From Distichodus sexfasciatus (Eukaryota > Chordata > Actinopteri > Characiformes > Distichodontidae): 64,000 nt of DNA. Below are positions 11,333 to 22,784 of the stretch, piece after piece. Below the pieces are notes generated by a model that was not told the origin of the DNA, did no database searches, and saw only the letters and a program-made list of their open reading frames with translations. Within the stretch, counting starts at the first letter, position 1, and each line of letters opens with the position of its first letter. The stretch spans positions 640,319-704,318 of the forward strand of contig JAVGVS010000233.1 in the NCBI GenBank assembly GCA_032718565.1, written 5' to 3'. Both the position numbers and the translations under genes were made by a program.

Positions 11333-14300
11333 TTACATCCGGCGAGCTTTACGAGGCCGACAGCCGTTGTGTGGAACCGGAGTGTTGTCTGTGATGGACA
11401 CGATCTCCAGTCCTCCCATGCTTAACCCTTTAATGGCAGACTGGAAAAAGGAAGTGAGAACGTGATGCGACCGAGCTGTTTACAGCAACACGTTGTTCAG
11501 ATGGTAATTCAAAATAATTCTGCTGTTTTAATATAGTATCAGAATCAGGTTTATTTGCCAAGTTGGTTATCAAATGTAGGAATTTGGTTACGGTCGTTGG
11601 TGTCTCTTCTACTCCAGACAATATAGATACAAACAAACAGTATAAATACAAGGAAGCAATAAAATATGATTCAACTGTAGACAGAAGTGAAGTAGTTGAG
11701 GCTCAAATTCAGGCTTTAAGGTCTTTACACACTGTTTGGTTGAAAACACTGCCCAGACATCAAACAAACTGTAACATCACTTTATTGATCAAGATCCTTT
11801 TTTTAATTAAAAGAGACGATTGCTTTTTATTTTAATATTTGGTTGATATTGTCTCATATTGATTGCCGGCTCCTGAATTGAATCGAATCAAAATCGTATC
11901 GTATACGACTTTGTGACATCCGCAGGCGTTGAAGACGTTATAATATCGCATCTCCGTGTAATTTTTTATCATTGTGCCTCGTTGATTATTGTATCGTTGT
12001 AGATCGATGTATCGTTGCAGGTTAGTTTGACTGTTCTGCGATTGAAGAAAACGCTTCAGCTTGTGTGGCGAGGGAAAAATGACTCGTGCAAGTCTTAAAA
12101 GGTTCGCTCTGCTGGTGGCTCTGGAGTGGCTCATTATCTTTAGTGTTCCGCCCCTTAATGCCCCCCCCCCCCCACCAACCCAAATCTCACACTCCTCCTC
12201 ACCACGGCAACCTGCTGCGGGCTGCCGGGTCAACGCTCTGGACTTACATTATCCAGAGCTAAATTAGAATTCGTAAGAACTACTCTTGCTTTATAGGCAA
12301 ATGCATGATGACGGAAAGAGAGAGAAAGGGACGTTGCTGCTGAGCCAAAGGTTTATGAATATGAGGAATTTGCAAAAGAAAAAGGCAACAGCAACTTTTG
12401 AATAATTCTGTCTTTTTGCTCTGTTTTATAAATGTGCTGAATGATCAGTTTGACCATCAGTTGGTGGAATTTTCCATCACACAGACTTAAAGGAAATCAT
12501 TCAGAGATTTTTTAATATATGTTCAGTAACAATATATTCAAGGCGAATTTTTGACGTTACGGTTTTTCAGATATTTTCCCTTTTTTTCGGGTAATTCGGC
12601 CGCAATTACCATAAAAACAAAACCGCTGAAAACAGACCAGCATCACAGAATGGCAGATGTGTGTATTTGCTCCCTCTGCTAGTTTGTGTTTAAGATGTCA
12701 TTCGTATGCAGGGATGGGGATGGTTGAGATGCACATATTGCTCTTCGTTTTATTATTATGATCTTTATTATTCCACCCACTTTTTCTGGACGTTATCCCT
12801 CCTACAGCTTTTGCGCTAGAGACACCGTTCCAACTTTAAAGCGTGCAGCCTATAGCAGTGTATGTTGTTCTCAAGTCGCGTTATTTGCACCATTATTTCG
12901 TTATCCACCCATGTTTGGCGCCGCTACTCCAACCTCAGTTTTTGCGCTAGAAACGCTGTTTCAACTCCAAACGTGTGCGCTGTAGCGGTGTAGTGTTTCA
13001 TGTTTCACGTTTTTGCTACGTGCATTCGTTAGCCAGTTGTCCATTTTTCCTTTTTCCGTTATTTGTGAGAAACCCCTATGACTAAATGTTGCCGAGTGCA
13101 TTATGAACGCTCCTGTTTGCAACATTAACGGAATTCGTTATGTGATTGTGTCATTATGCGATGACTCTAACCCTAATTCTCTTGCTACAAACAATCACAT
13201 TTGCATTTCATTTCCAAAAATGCCTCTAGTTAGTACTACAACTCTCAGCGGTACTGCTCATCAGTTCAGTACTTAAACAGCATTCTTATTGGTACTTTTC
13301 GGTGACGAGTTTACAGGCACATCACTCTTCACTTTTTTCCAGATGCACAAAGAGAACAGCACACAAAATCTCCACGGTTGTGTACTTTCGCTTCGGGCTT
13401 CCAGCTTTACCCCACCCCACACGTTTCTGTGCAATGGTTGAACGAATATAGCACACATGCGGCTTTGTTTACAAATTCTGGTCCACTTGCAAGTCCTACA
13501 ATGTGAAAGTAAAAAAAAATAACTTGGTCCGGACCAAAGCGAGTGAACTAATGGACTTTCCTGATGTAAAAAAATCGCTTAATTACTCCAGTAATGAAAG
13601 CAGTGGTGATAACATCAGCATTTATCTATACTGCGGTCTTTAATAATTCAGCCCTGAGTCTGTTTAATCCTGGATTTTGGTATCATTAGGGTTCAATGTT
13701 GCTGTGTTTTTATGATCTCTCCAACGCCACAACGGCCGAAGTGTGCTACAAAACAAATCTGTTTTATTTGACGAGGCTAATCCATCAGAAATAGAAGTCT
13801 GAATTGTTTGATATGTGAATTCTGAAGAGCTCAAATATTCCACATCATGCTGGTCTGATGCACTGATATTTCTCTGTAGATTATCTGGTGAATATCAGGC
13901 TTGAATAAGGTTCAGTAGATGCGCTAGCTCAAGAAATCACTGTGGAATTCAACCCTCCATTTCAGGCTAACATTCATAATACTCCCCAATCACACCGTCA
14001 TTACATCTGATCATTCTTAATTTTCCTCTTTGACTCACGATGGTAATTTTCCTTGCTGTGGAGACGGCTTGTATTTTTAGCTAATGGCTGTAAAGCTTGT
14101 ATAAAGTTTTTCGATTTCAGATTTTGAGTACTTTAAACTAGGAGTTGACCAATTATCGGCTTGGCGTGCCGATTAGCGGTGGGGATATTTCGCATTTTTA
14201 CGGTTATCGGGAGCATATATTTCAACACAAATATGCTGATAAAATTCATTTAGACATGCATTACACTGGCTGTGAACTCTCTCTGTCCGAACCACAGAAA

Positions 14301-17300
14301 TTACAGCTTCCTGCAGCAGAATTGGGAAACGTAAGGGATCGATATTTTAATTAACTGATTTATCGTTTATTTGTTTAACTTTATAAAAATGGCTCCTTTG
14401 CAAGTTTTGTGACGGAGTTTTAATTATTCTAAAGCACACATATATCAGTTCAAAACATCAGCTATTGGTTTCCTTGATTAGTAATAATCATGGAAACCCT
14501 CAGTTGATTTACTTTACACCTCAATCTAGTACACGGATTATAACGTGCTAACTCCCGAGGCGCAGTCTCTATATTCTTCTTTACGCTTGTGTTTTCAGAA
14601 CAATGTTCAAGAGTCTTTACTGACTTCTGTGAGATTCTAAATTTCTTTTTCACTCTTTTGTTCCATGTTTAATGTTGAGATTTGAAAGGCAGCAGTCACT
14701 AGACGTGCTAAACAGCAGTGCTTATTCACAGTCACTTTCAAACAAATCAGACAAAGCATTTTGCATATTCAACTCATTTATAAAACTCCAACAAATCAAC
14801 CCCTTTGGCAATTATTATTTCAAATTCAGAGCACACAATGAACTCTACAGTCAACTAACTGACCACAAGTTGCACTTTGGCTCTGATGAACTGTCATTAC
14901 ACTCGTTCACCAACATTACAACAGCCTGGATAACTACGTATTTCGACTACAATTAAAATGTACAAGGACAAGCACATTTTTGCTAACTTGATAACACAAT
15001 GTTAGAGAACATGCCAACTGTGGATTGTCATCTGACGTGCTGAACGCAAACAAAAAAAAATCCAAATCAGCCTCATTACAGAACCGATAAACATCATCAA
15101 CATGGGACTTTACTTCCTTTCTGCACTTGCAATGTCATTAACCAGAAACAAAGACATAACGAAAGTCGGCATTTCATAACACTCTCTGTATTGTTTTTAC
15201 ACCATAACAACAAGCCTATAATTCATTTTGAATTGCGTGCTCTTGCTGTTGCACAGTTCTGGACGTGCAGCTGGTCAGCGCAGCCATGCTTATCATAATG
15301 ACAACTAATGCATTGAAAAAATCTCATATCCCGATATATATCACTTCATATCCCGAGAAAAATAAATAACAGAATATAGTAAATTCTTTGTAAATTCAGA
15401 GGAACTTTCGCAAGCAAAATCTCGTGTCTGTGCGTGCTCGAAACACTCTGCGCCCTCATATGGAGCGAAAGAGGTGCCACCAGTGACAGTAAAAAACCCG
15501 CTTTTAGGACGTTTTTTCATTAAAAACACTTTTTTGTGACGCCCAAATATACGAACGCTTTTTACAGCACAGAAAACTACCTTTTGATGCGCTCTACTGA
15601 ATTGTGCTCAAACGTGGCGTATAAATGCGCCGTAAAACATCTGTAAAAGGCGGCACTTTTTACGGCGCTCTAGTAAGATGCCTTTAAGGTAGTGTTAATT
15701 TCGTCAGATGAGACGAGACGAAATGTGTTCTCAACGACCCTCTTTCCCACGACTAAGACGAGACGATGACGAGACTGCACCAATGTTCTAAAAATACTGA
15801 CCAAGACTGTGTTAATGTGCCTTATTGTTTACGAATAAAAACGAGACTAAAATGTTTTGCATGAAATAAAAACGAAACAAAAACTCCCTCCTCGTTTTCG
15901 TCTACACAAGAGACCACCGGACTCCCTGTCACGTGTTTGTGCCAGCAGTTCGTCTACATCGTGTTCCTGCGCCCCTCCGGCCGCAAAACTACATGCAACT
16001 ACTTGCGCCAGAGGTTATTAATACATTTAATCAATATTTTAGCGGTGTGGAACACAATTCAACTGAAATGATAAACAAAAATTATCTCTGAAATAAAAAA
16101 TAGAAAAGACTAAACTGTTTTAACCAAAACTTAAATAAAATACCTTGAGTTTTCGTTTGACAAAAAACTAGACTAAAATGTTGAGACTTTTAGTCGACTA
16201 AAACATGACTAACAAAAACTGTTATGTGAATGACTAAATATGATTAAGACTAATAAGGAACTTTGACACGAGACTAAGACTAAATTAAAAAATGGGCAAC
16301 AAAATTAACACTACTTTAAGGCGAACTGTGGCACCTTCGGCGTTCCATAGATCTGAGCACAAACGGACTGTTTTGAGTTGAGCATGCTTGTGACAGTTCC
16401 AATGCGCGCTCGGAATTAAGACACAAATATAAGACACAAATATAAGACCATGGTAATCTCTGCGTCTACATCAACACGGCGCTGTGGTAACTACTGCAAA
16501 CTCTCGTCTATACCATCGACAAAAAAGCAAAAGGAATGTCAAATTCGATATTATCGAGATTGTTTGATACAAAAAAACCATCGTGATAATATTTTTTTTA
16601 CCATATCGCCCAGCTCTGACTAAGCTGCTTTACACAAGACATGAACTCCCTCCTTCCACTGTGTTGTCCTTGAGCTCAGATGTGAGCCAAAACACTGGTC
16701 GAAAACCCGGACTTGTGTATGAGAGCTGTGCTTTGCATCCATGACATTTGAGTAGATTATTCTGTGTATTATTATGCTGTGTATTTGGGACATGTCCAGG
16801 CAGCGGTCAGAGCCGCAGTCCTCACTGTTTTCCTGCTCATTTAGGTGGGTAAGTGCCGGTTGCCAGGGCAGTATGTTCCGGATCATTATCCTGCTGCATG
16901 AGCAGAGAAATGGGTTTTTCTTTTTTTAAAAGCAAAATACAGAATTCATTCGGCCATCACTGTCAGACGCTGTATTAGTGCTGAAAAATCTGCCTGTTGC
17001 TGTGGCAGCCAAACAGACTCAAAATAAAATACTCAGATAGTAGAACATTATGGATCTGGGCAGATTATTTCCCCGCCCCCCAGCTTCTTGCACCTACACA
17101 GACTCTTTTAGATTTGTTATAAGATTATACAGCTGGCTGCAGTGACCTGATGATGTACAATGGGATCTCTCTATCTTTGTTCTTTCAGCTGCATTCAGAA
17201 TTAAAATTGCAATACAGTCACTAATACATTGTCCATATTGTTGTTCATTACACATGGATTAAAGCCAAAAAAAACTGAATTTGACTTAAATTTTTATTTA

Positions 17301-20300
17301 TTTATTTATTTATTTATTTATTTTAAACCAAATGCTCCGTGTCGCGGGCCCATACCACCTCGGCCATGCTGTTATTTAATTATTTTTAATGGAGCACAAG
17401 CTCTCGCAGCACTTGCGACACCGGAGCCACTGTCCTGAATCTTGAGCTTCGGAGTTTTGGCTTCTTCATCTATTTAAGCAATGGGTTTCCTCCACTGTTT
17501 TCCGACCTTTTTTAGCGACTATTAGCGAATGAGACACTTCATGACACACCACTGACTTCCAATCATAAATACGTTCTATTCCCATCTTTTTTGAAAATGT
17601 AAAATATACTACTACTAGCCTATTATTATTACTATCGGATACGCCAGGTAACAAGAAGCCCGTGCCATTCACCCTTTCGCTGATCTTTATTTTAGGACAT
17701 TAAAAGCCTTTGAGACTGATGTGGCACTAAATGGTGGGGAATTATTTTCTCCTTACTATGAAGTTTGGCATCTTAAACAAGCGTCGGGAAATAGCTTGCA
17801 GCCTGTAGGCTACTCCGCAGCCGTCAATGTTTAAGCGAACTGCCGAAACCATAATGTTTATTTTTATTTTTAGGAAGAATAATTAAATCGTAATTAAACC
17901 AAAGAAAAAGACATCCTTTCCAAAACTTTGACTGACCCCATTTTTTTTCCTTCGGCTCTGCATCAATCCCATTATTAACCTTTAGTGCACTCAGTTGACG
18001 GAAATCCGTCATAGCGACGGAAAACTTTAATCCATGATTACATTGCAACAGTTGTTGGCGTAATGGTTAGGCGTTCACCCCGTGATCGGAAAGTCGCCGG
18101 TTTGAAACCCAGGACCGGTAAAGCCACCACTGAGGCACTTATGAGCAAGGTACCGTCCCCAAGCACTGCTCCCCGGGCGCTCCCCATGTCAGCTGACCAC
18201 TGCTCCTTCACGGCTGTGGTGCGTTCACAATGACTAATGATCACTCTGGAGCAAAGCGTCACTGATGACGCAATCGAACAGTGTTCATGACTTCGTACGA
18301 AAGAAAGAAAAAATAACAGATGATTGTTGTTGAATTTTGTCATACATTGAGATATTATTGTTCATTGTTAAAGCTGTCATGTATCATTAACAGACATGGC
18401 ACGACACAACTTCTTTATGTCCGACACGATACAGATATTGTAAATTTGGATATCTGTCGATACGATACAAATCTGATGTGCACTCACCAAGCGTCCAGGT
18501 CCGATCCCTTTGACCAGCACCCGGACAAACGTCACCCCTTTGGCTTGGGCTTTCTGTTGGACAGAAAAACAAACAGGAAAGAGAAAATAAAACACATTAA
18601 GGCACTTGTTCAGTTAAGAGCTAATAAATGTGTGAGGCCAAATAAACCTGCGGGGGGCAGTGCTGCGAGGGCACTGCAGGGAAAAAAAAACACTGATTTA
18701 GAAGATGCGGCTTGCATCCAGCCACTAAATGAATGGCTATAAGAATAAAGTCATGCAGTTATTATCCTCAGCACCAGCGTTCCAGCTTCTCATTAACTTC
18801 CCCGCAGCAGATGCTGATGAAATTATGAAAACGGCGCCGAGGCAGATCGGAAACTAAACGCTGAACGGTACTCCTGTCCCCGAAGCCTAATTGTCGGTAT
18901 GCGAGCGAACAGACTCGATGTACACAAAAACTTCTCCAATTATCCAATGCCAAGGCCACATTATGAGAATAATTTCTGCTCGCCGTAATGTGTGTGAACG
19001 AGCTGCTCTCAGCAGGAGGCAGACGCAAGTGTGGGCAAGCGTTGCTTAACAAAGCCCAGCTCTGATTAGGACTTTATTGTAGTGTTAGGGTTAATTCGCA
19101 CTGCTGCAAATAAGCCGAACATATAGGCTGAACTGTGTCAATTTCTTGTCTTTTGAAAAACTGAAGTTGCTTTAGACGTTGGGAGAATAATGAAGGAAGG
19201 TGGAAGTCGTAGCCTTTGGAGAACTTTAGTACTAAACGCTGCTAAGGAACAGTGCTGCCATCCAGTGGATATGGGATGTGTTTGGTATTAATAGTCACTT
19301 ATCAACCGTTTTACAGGGGCAAAAATAGAATATACACAATATTTTGACCATAATAAATATTTCAGGTGATGGTTAATGAGATATATGTTGGGAAAGAGCT
19401 ACATCTCTTTCTTTAGGGTTAACCTTTTAAAAATAAAGTTTTTATTAAATGCAACCAGCAGCATGGTTTTTTAGTTCACAAACTAAAAAGAGAAGTGAAC
19501 AAATTTGTGTGATAGCCAACAACTCATTTATAATTCATATTACAATATTTACTTATTTGTTTAATTTAAAAATAATCAAGCTAAAAACAAAAATTATACA
19601 TGATTGGGTATTTCTTATAGGGCCAGTTTCCCACACTATGATTTAAGCCTATGCCTAGACTAACCTCGTGTTTCAATGGTGAATCTCCACTCAAAGATAA
19701 GGCTTTAAGTGAGTAATACACAAATGGATCAATGACAAATAAAGCGTCTAGATATCTATTTTTAATGGATATTGTGCATGTTGTTCCATTTGGAACAATG
19801 TGTTTAAACATGTCTCATTAGTTAAATATGTGACCCTCCACGGCAAAACCATGGAGTTTGTCGTTTGTCGCAAATTTTCAAAATTGAGTTATTATGTTTT
19901 CATGTAAGGGCATAAATCAACCTTCAAAACGATACCTATATCGAATGAATGGGACGACATATGACTGAGATATCAACGTTCAAATGAGTCGGGTTTCTCC
20001 TGTCACGCCAAGTGAGAAACGGAGAAATCTGCCTTTGAAGTTGACTATCACCGTAGCACTCACAGACGCTTGGTGTGGTCCCGGCTACGTTTGCATTTAC
20101 AGTAGCCTACGCTGCATCCACAGCCACACGGATAGCCTACCTGCGTTACGTTAACTGAGCCGGAGAAATATCTTCACGCTAGTCAACGAGTGGATTTACC
20201 GTAAATACTGAAGTAGAGCGATCAAAACAGAAACGTTTAACATTCTGCTGGAATTGAATTCCTCACCTCAAGAAAGTCACGTTTTTAGGATGGAAAGGGT

Positions 20301-22025
20301 AAGTTTTTCAGCCAAATTTATTCACAACAGTACAGTATAGAACTTCCACTGTTTCAAAACACTAAAAACAAAAAATCCAAAATTTTATCCCATGCAACAC
20401 AAGCGCGCGTTTTTCTTGGAAACCTCCGTTGCGACAAGCGACTGGTTTTGCCGTGGAGGGTCACATATCATTTCAAAGCGTTTAAGTTGGATGGCGCAAC
20501 CAAATATTTCTAATTATATTGGTGGGTTAATTAGTATTTTAGCACCCAATTTTACATTAAAAGGTAGAAAAACAATTATAACAAATGTATAAATTAATGC
20601 ATTCAGTACATTTAACCTGGTCGATTCACTTGACAAAAACATGCATGTCATTGACCCAAATGTAGAAAATTTCAGTGTTTACAAAAACATTAGACTGTTT
20701 GTGCATAACGCTTTCCTCACCGCAGCAGCAGATATCCCAGCAGTTTGGGCTGCAATAGGAGTGGACTTCTTTATATTGCGAAATCCCTCAGTTCCACATG
20801 AAGTCCTGGCCATAGACTGGCCCTCACTGTCTGTCACCTGTATGTGTGTGCTATAAAAATAACAACAGACTCATAACCTGGCTTTACACAAAATTCTCCA
20901 AAACTGCTATGAATGTCAGCATATCAGTTACCAAATGCAACCCATGACCACTACTAAACATCAACACAACGTTTCTCCATCAAGATGCTTTGTTTGGTAA
21001 GAAAATGACATTTCTATGACAAGTTCTGTCATAGGTGCGTGAGAACTTACTTGTTGTAGGTGGCTTTTATGTGCACTACTGGTAATTCTTCAAACTTTTT
21101 GCCGCCCCATCTTAAACCACTGTCCTGGCCAGGCAATGGAGGGTAATAACTGAGAAGGAAAGTTGGAAAAACACGACTGATTAAAGAAGCAACACATGCC
21201 AACACAGATCAAGTTCTATTTTGCGCAGTCACACACAAACCAGTCAACTATCAATCAATCAATCTTTTTAAAGTGAAAGTCATTTTTACAATCCTGACGT
21301 AAGCGGAACGGAATGTACCTGAAGTCCTTTAATTTTTGTTCCGGAGCTTCTGATGCTACATGTTGTTGCTGTGTTTCAGCCTCCTGGAAACATGTAGCGC
21401 TTAAAGAGAGAGAACGCTGAAGCCCAAATACAGCAGCACTAAAAACATAACAACAGCAGGACAGCAGTTATACACAAACACACACACTGATAAATGAAAG
21501 TTACAGTAGACAAAACACATTTTACTTAATACTAACCAGCACACACACACAAACATTACTCAGACTAACCAGTACACACACACCCATCACTTAAGACTTA
21601 GTACACACACACTTTGCTTGAACCAACACACATACTTTACTTAAATTAACCAACACACACAAACACCCACACTTCATTAAAACTAATCAACACACACACA
21701 TACACACACACACACTTTACTTACAGACTAACCAGCACACACACACCCATCCTTGTACTTATATAGTAGTGAGGACCTCCACTGACTTCTATATTACTAT
21801 ATGTAAATAATACAACACCTAACCCTAACCATAACCCTAACCATAACCTCAGTAACCAAAAGCTAATCGTTCTACACTTTTAGTTCTGCAAATAAACTTG
21901 TTTTTTTTTTTGTAAAAGCAGTTTAAAGAAGTGAGGACCACTAAAAAAAGTCCTCACTTCCCAAAAATGTCCTCACTCTGCTGGTTAAAAACTCATTTTG
22001 GTTCTCACTAAGTAGCAAGTACAAG

Positions 22026-22076
<51 letters not shown>

Positions 22077-22177
22077 TAACCAACACACACACACACACAC
22101 ACACACAGACTAACCAACACACACACACACAGACTAACCAACACACACACACACACACAGACACACACAGACTAACC

Positions 22178-22215
<38 letters not shown>

Positions 22216-22415
22216 GACTAACCAACACACTCACACATTACTACAGTCTTATCCATCCTATTCATTAATGTACTGTTACATGCTAATTAACATGTCCACG
22301 CACTCTCCTCACACACACACTCTTACTTATTCCTTCCGGTCAAGCTCAACGGCTGCTGGAGCTGCTGGAACACACTTCTTACACAACTGACTAACGCAGA
22401 ATTAAATTTGTACAT
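11333..22415 (-). CDS. mrps11: Mitochondrial ribosomal protein S11 (uS11m), complete, six coding exons
   Basis: Component of the small subunit of the mitochondrial ribosome; uS11 proteins bind small-subunit rRNA in the platform region. Coding exons in transcript order: 22415-22327, 21438-21319, 21149-21051, 20850-20721, 18553-18488, 11440-11333 (stop TAA). Phases match at all five junctions and every intron is GT-AG, giving 203 aa against about 194 in human. Residues 1-30 are basic and serine-rich with no acidic residue, as expected of a mitochondrial presequence. Diagnostic uS11 segments are RWGGKKFEELP (exon 3), SCGTEGFRN and TPIAAQTAGI (exon 4), VKGIGPGR (residues 160-167) and PHNGCRPRKARR (residues 191-202). 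Introns are 888, 169, 200, 2167 and 7047 bp; the last is unusually long and full of transposons. Exon 1 is the least certain part. It was chosen because donor gtaaga and an acceptor at 21439 join in frame. The gene is head to head with mrpl46. Confidence 0.93.
11536..11690 (+). mobile_element. Fragment of a common teleost interspersed repeat
   Basis: Reads TATCAGAATCAGGTTTATTT, then GCCAAGTTGG and ends in ACAAACAGTATAAATACAAG. This is the start and interior of a repeat seen across teleost genomes. A shorter relative (CAGAATCAGAATTAAGTTTA) is at 23078-23115. It lies in the last intron of mrps11. Confidence 0.55.
11835..12025 (+). mobile_element. MITE fragment with CGAAT/ATCGTAT core
   Basis: Contains TTGATATTGTCTCATATTGA, CTCCTGAATTGAATCG and GATGTATCGTTGCAG. 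It belongs to the same family as 7205-7495 (opposite strand) and 63105-63440. It lies in the last intron of mrps11. Confidence 0.5.
12740..13240 (+). repeat. Interspersed repeat, family C, with internal duplication
   Basis: The motif TTGCGCTAGA...GTTCCAACTTTAAAGCGTGC, CAGCCTATAGC occurs at about 12810-12860 and again, diverged, at 12930-12985. The 3' end, TTTGCATTTCATTTCCAAAA then ATGCCTCTAG, matches the ends of copies near 43640-44470 and 59120-59475. It is a repeat of unknown class in the mrps11 last intron. Confidence 0.6.
15690..16313 (+). mobile_element. Non-autonomous hAT element with perfect 8-bp target-site duplication
   Basis: The element begins TAGTGTTAATTTCGTC and ends CAAAATTAACACTA, giving perfect inverted tips (TAGTGTTAATTT). 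It is flanked by identical 8-bp repeats CTTTAAGG at 15682-15689 and 16314-16321. It is 624 bp long with an interior rich in GACGAGAC and GACTAA words and has no transposase. The tips and 8-bp duplication place it in the hAT superfamily. Confidence 0.85.
16322..18044. other. Right part of the 7-kb last intron of mrps11
   Basis: A MITE end (ACCATATCGCCCAGCTCTGA) lies near 16600. A (TTTA)n run is at 17292-17325. Positions 16620-17200 are of higher complexity and may include conserved non-coding DNA. No exon was recognised. Confidence 0.35.
18045..18246 (+). mobile_element. tRNA-derived SINE, family A
   Basis: Head with box A (GGCGTAATGGTTAGGCGTTC) and a decayed box B (GGTTTGAAACCC), followed by the usual body and a shortened tail. 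It sits in the last intron of mrps11, about 240 bases beyond the exon 5 donor. Confidence 0.8.
18395..18480. mobile_element. MITE fragment abutting the mrps11 exon 5 donor
   Basis: ATGGCACGACACAACTTCTT and CTGTCGATACGATACAAATC are typical of the CGATA-rich teleost MITEs found elsewhere in the window. The fragment reaches within about 10 bases of the donor gtgagtg at 18487-18481. Confidence 0.4.
18760..19080. other. Low-repeat block in mrps11 intron 4, possible conserved non-coding element
   Basis: A 320-base block without microsatellite or transposon signature. It carries several homeodomain-like ATTA/TAAT words and a CCAAT-like box. Its texture resembles conserved regulatory DNA, but conservation cannot be judged from one sequence. 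Confidence 0.3.
19829..20465 (+). mobile_element. Non-autonomous DNA transposon, family D, copy 1
   Basis: Starts TGTGACCCTCCACGGCAAAA and ends with the inverted form (TTTTGCCGTGGAGGGTCACA), giving long terminal inverted repeats. It is 637 bp with no coding capacity. The second copy, in opposite orientation, is at 40031-40662. The target-site duplication is unclear; TA is possible at this copy. It lies in intron 4 of mrps11. Confidence 0.8.
21480..22250. repeat. ACTAACCA/CA minisatellite in mrps11 intron 1, with an embedded repeat
   Basis: The unit ACTAACCA(A/G)CACACAC recurs many times, loosely from 21530 to 21740 and tightly from 22074 to 22225. Between them, 21742-22025 is a distinct segment rich in GTCCTCACTT/AAGTGAGGAC words, which begins CTTGTACTTATATAGTAGTG and ends AGTAGCAAGTACAAG. 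That segment is a teleost repeat often joined to CA tracts. A pure (CA)n run covers 22027-22072. Confidence 0.8.
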
Positions 22416-22775
22416 TTTTATGCCATTTGCTGTTGAAGTTAATGATGTTGCTCTTCAGGAAACGCGCGGAGCTGCGTGACTTTGCTGAGGGTCATGTGCG
22501 TCCAGAATGTTTCATTTCCCTAGCAACAGAGAGGGGGAGTCGAGACAGGCTTTTCTCTTAATACCTTAATAAAATTCATTACTCGCACACATACAACATT
22601 TGTACTCGTCATAAAACGAATAAAACCAACAAATACGTATGCGTTTGCCAATTTTAATCACACACTCTCCAGTCTTATCGTCAATGTCCCAGAGTTTCCC
22701 CCTCCCGCGTCTTGCTAATGGTGAAACCCGTCGTTCTTGACCGGTGCATTGTGGGAAACACATGCTGCTGCAGAG
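22416..22775. promoter_or_regulatory. Shared divergent promoter of mrps11 and mrpl46
   Basis: The two start codons lie 360 bases apart on opposite strands, so this interval must contain both 5' leaders and both transcription starts. No TATA box is obvious. The right half is richer in GC and CpG. On the minus strand, TTCCCACAATGC at about 22745-22756 resembles the ZNF143/Staf core (TTCCCANNATGC). The mrpl46 start codon lies inside GAGATGGCGGC, which matches the YY1 consensus AANATGGCGGC. Both motif types are common in TATA-less promoters of ribosomal and mitochondrial housekeeping genes. Divergent use is inferred from geometry. Confidence 0.7.
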
Positions 22776-22784
22776 ATGGCGGCT
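22773..22784 (+). promoter_or_regulatory. YY1-like site overlapping the mrpl46 start codon
   Basis: The sequence agATGGCGGC spans the start codon and matches the YY1 core ATGGCGGC. In many mammalian ribosomal and mitochondrial genes this motif sits just downstream of the transcription start and supplies the initiator ATG. That predicts a very short 5' leader for mrpl46. Confidence 0.5.

Larger units (their letters stand above)
11441..15681. other. Left part of the 7-kb last intron of mrps11
   Basis: This is intron sequence. Besides the repeats listed separately, it holds a CTG/ATCGG-type MITE fragment at 14140-14360 (ACCAATTATCGGCTTGGC) and AT-rich spacer. The stretch around 15480-15680 (CGCCGTAAAACATCTG, TTTTTACGGCGCTC) looks like part of another decayed repeat, cut by the element that follows. 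No exon was recognised. Confidence 0.4.

Noticed and set aside
21810..21850. CCCTAACC-like repeats resembling interstitial telomere sequence
   Set aside because: Only a few imperfect units (CCTAACCCTAACCATAACCC) inside a dispersed teleost repeat. Not a telomere relic.
22074..22225. Regularly spaced short repeats that resemble a CRISPR array
   Set aside because: The spacers are CA repeats and the context is a vertebrate intron. It is a minisatellite.
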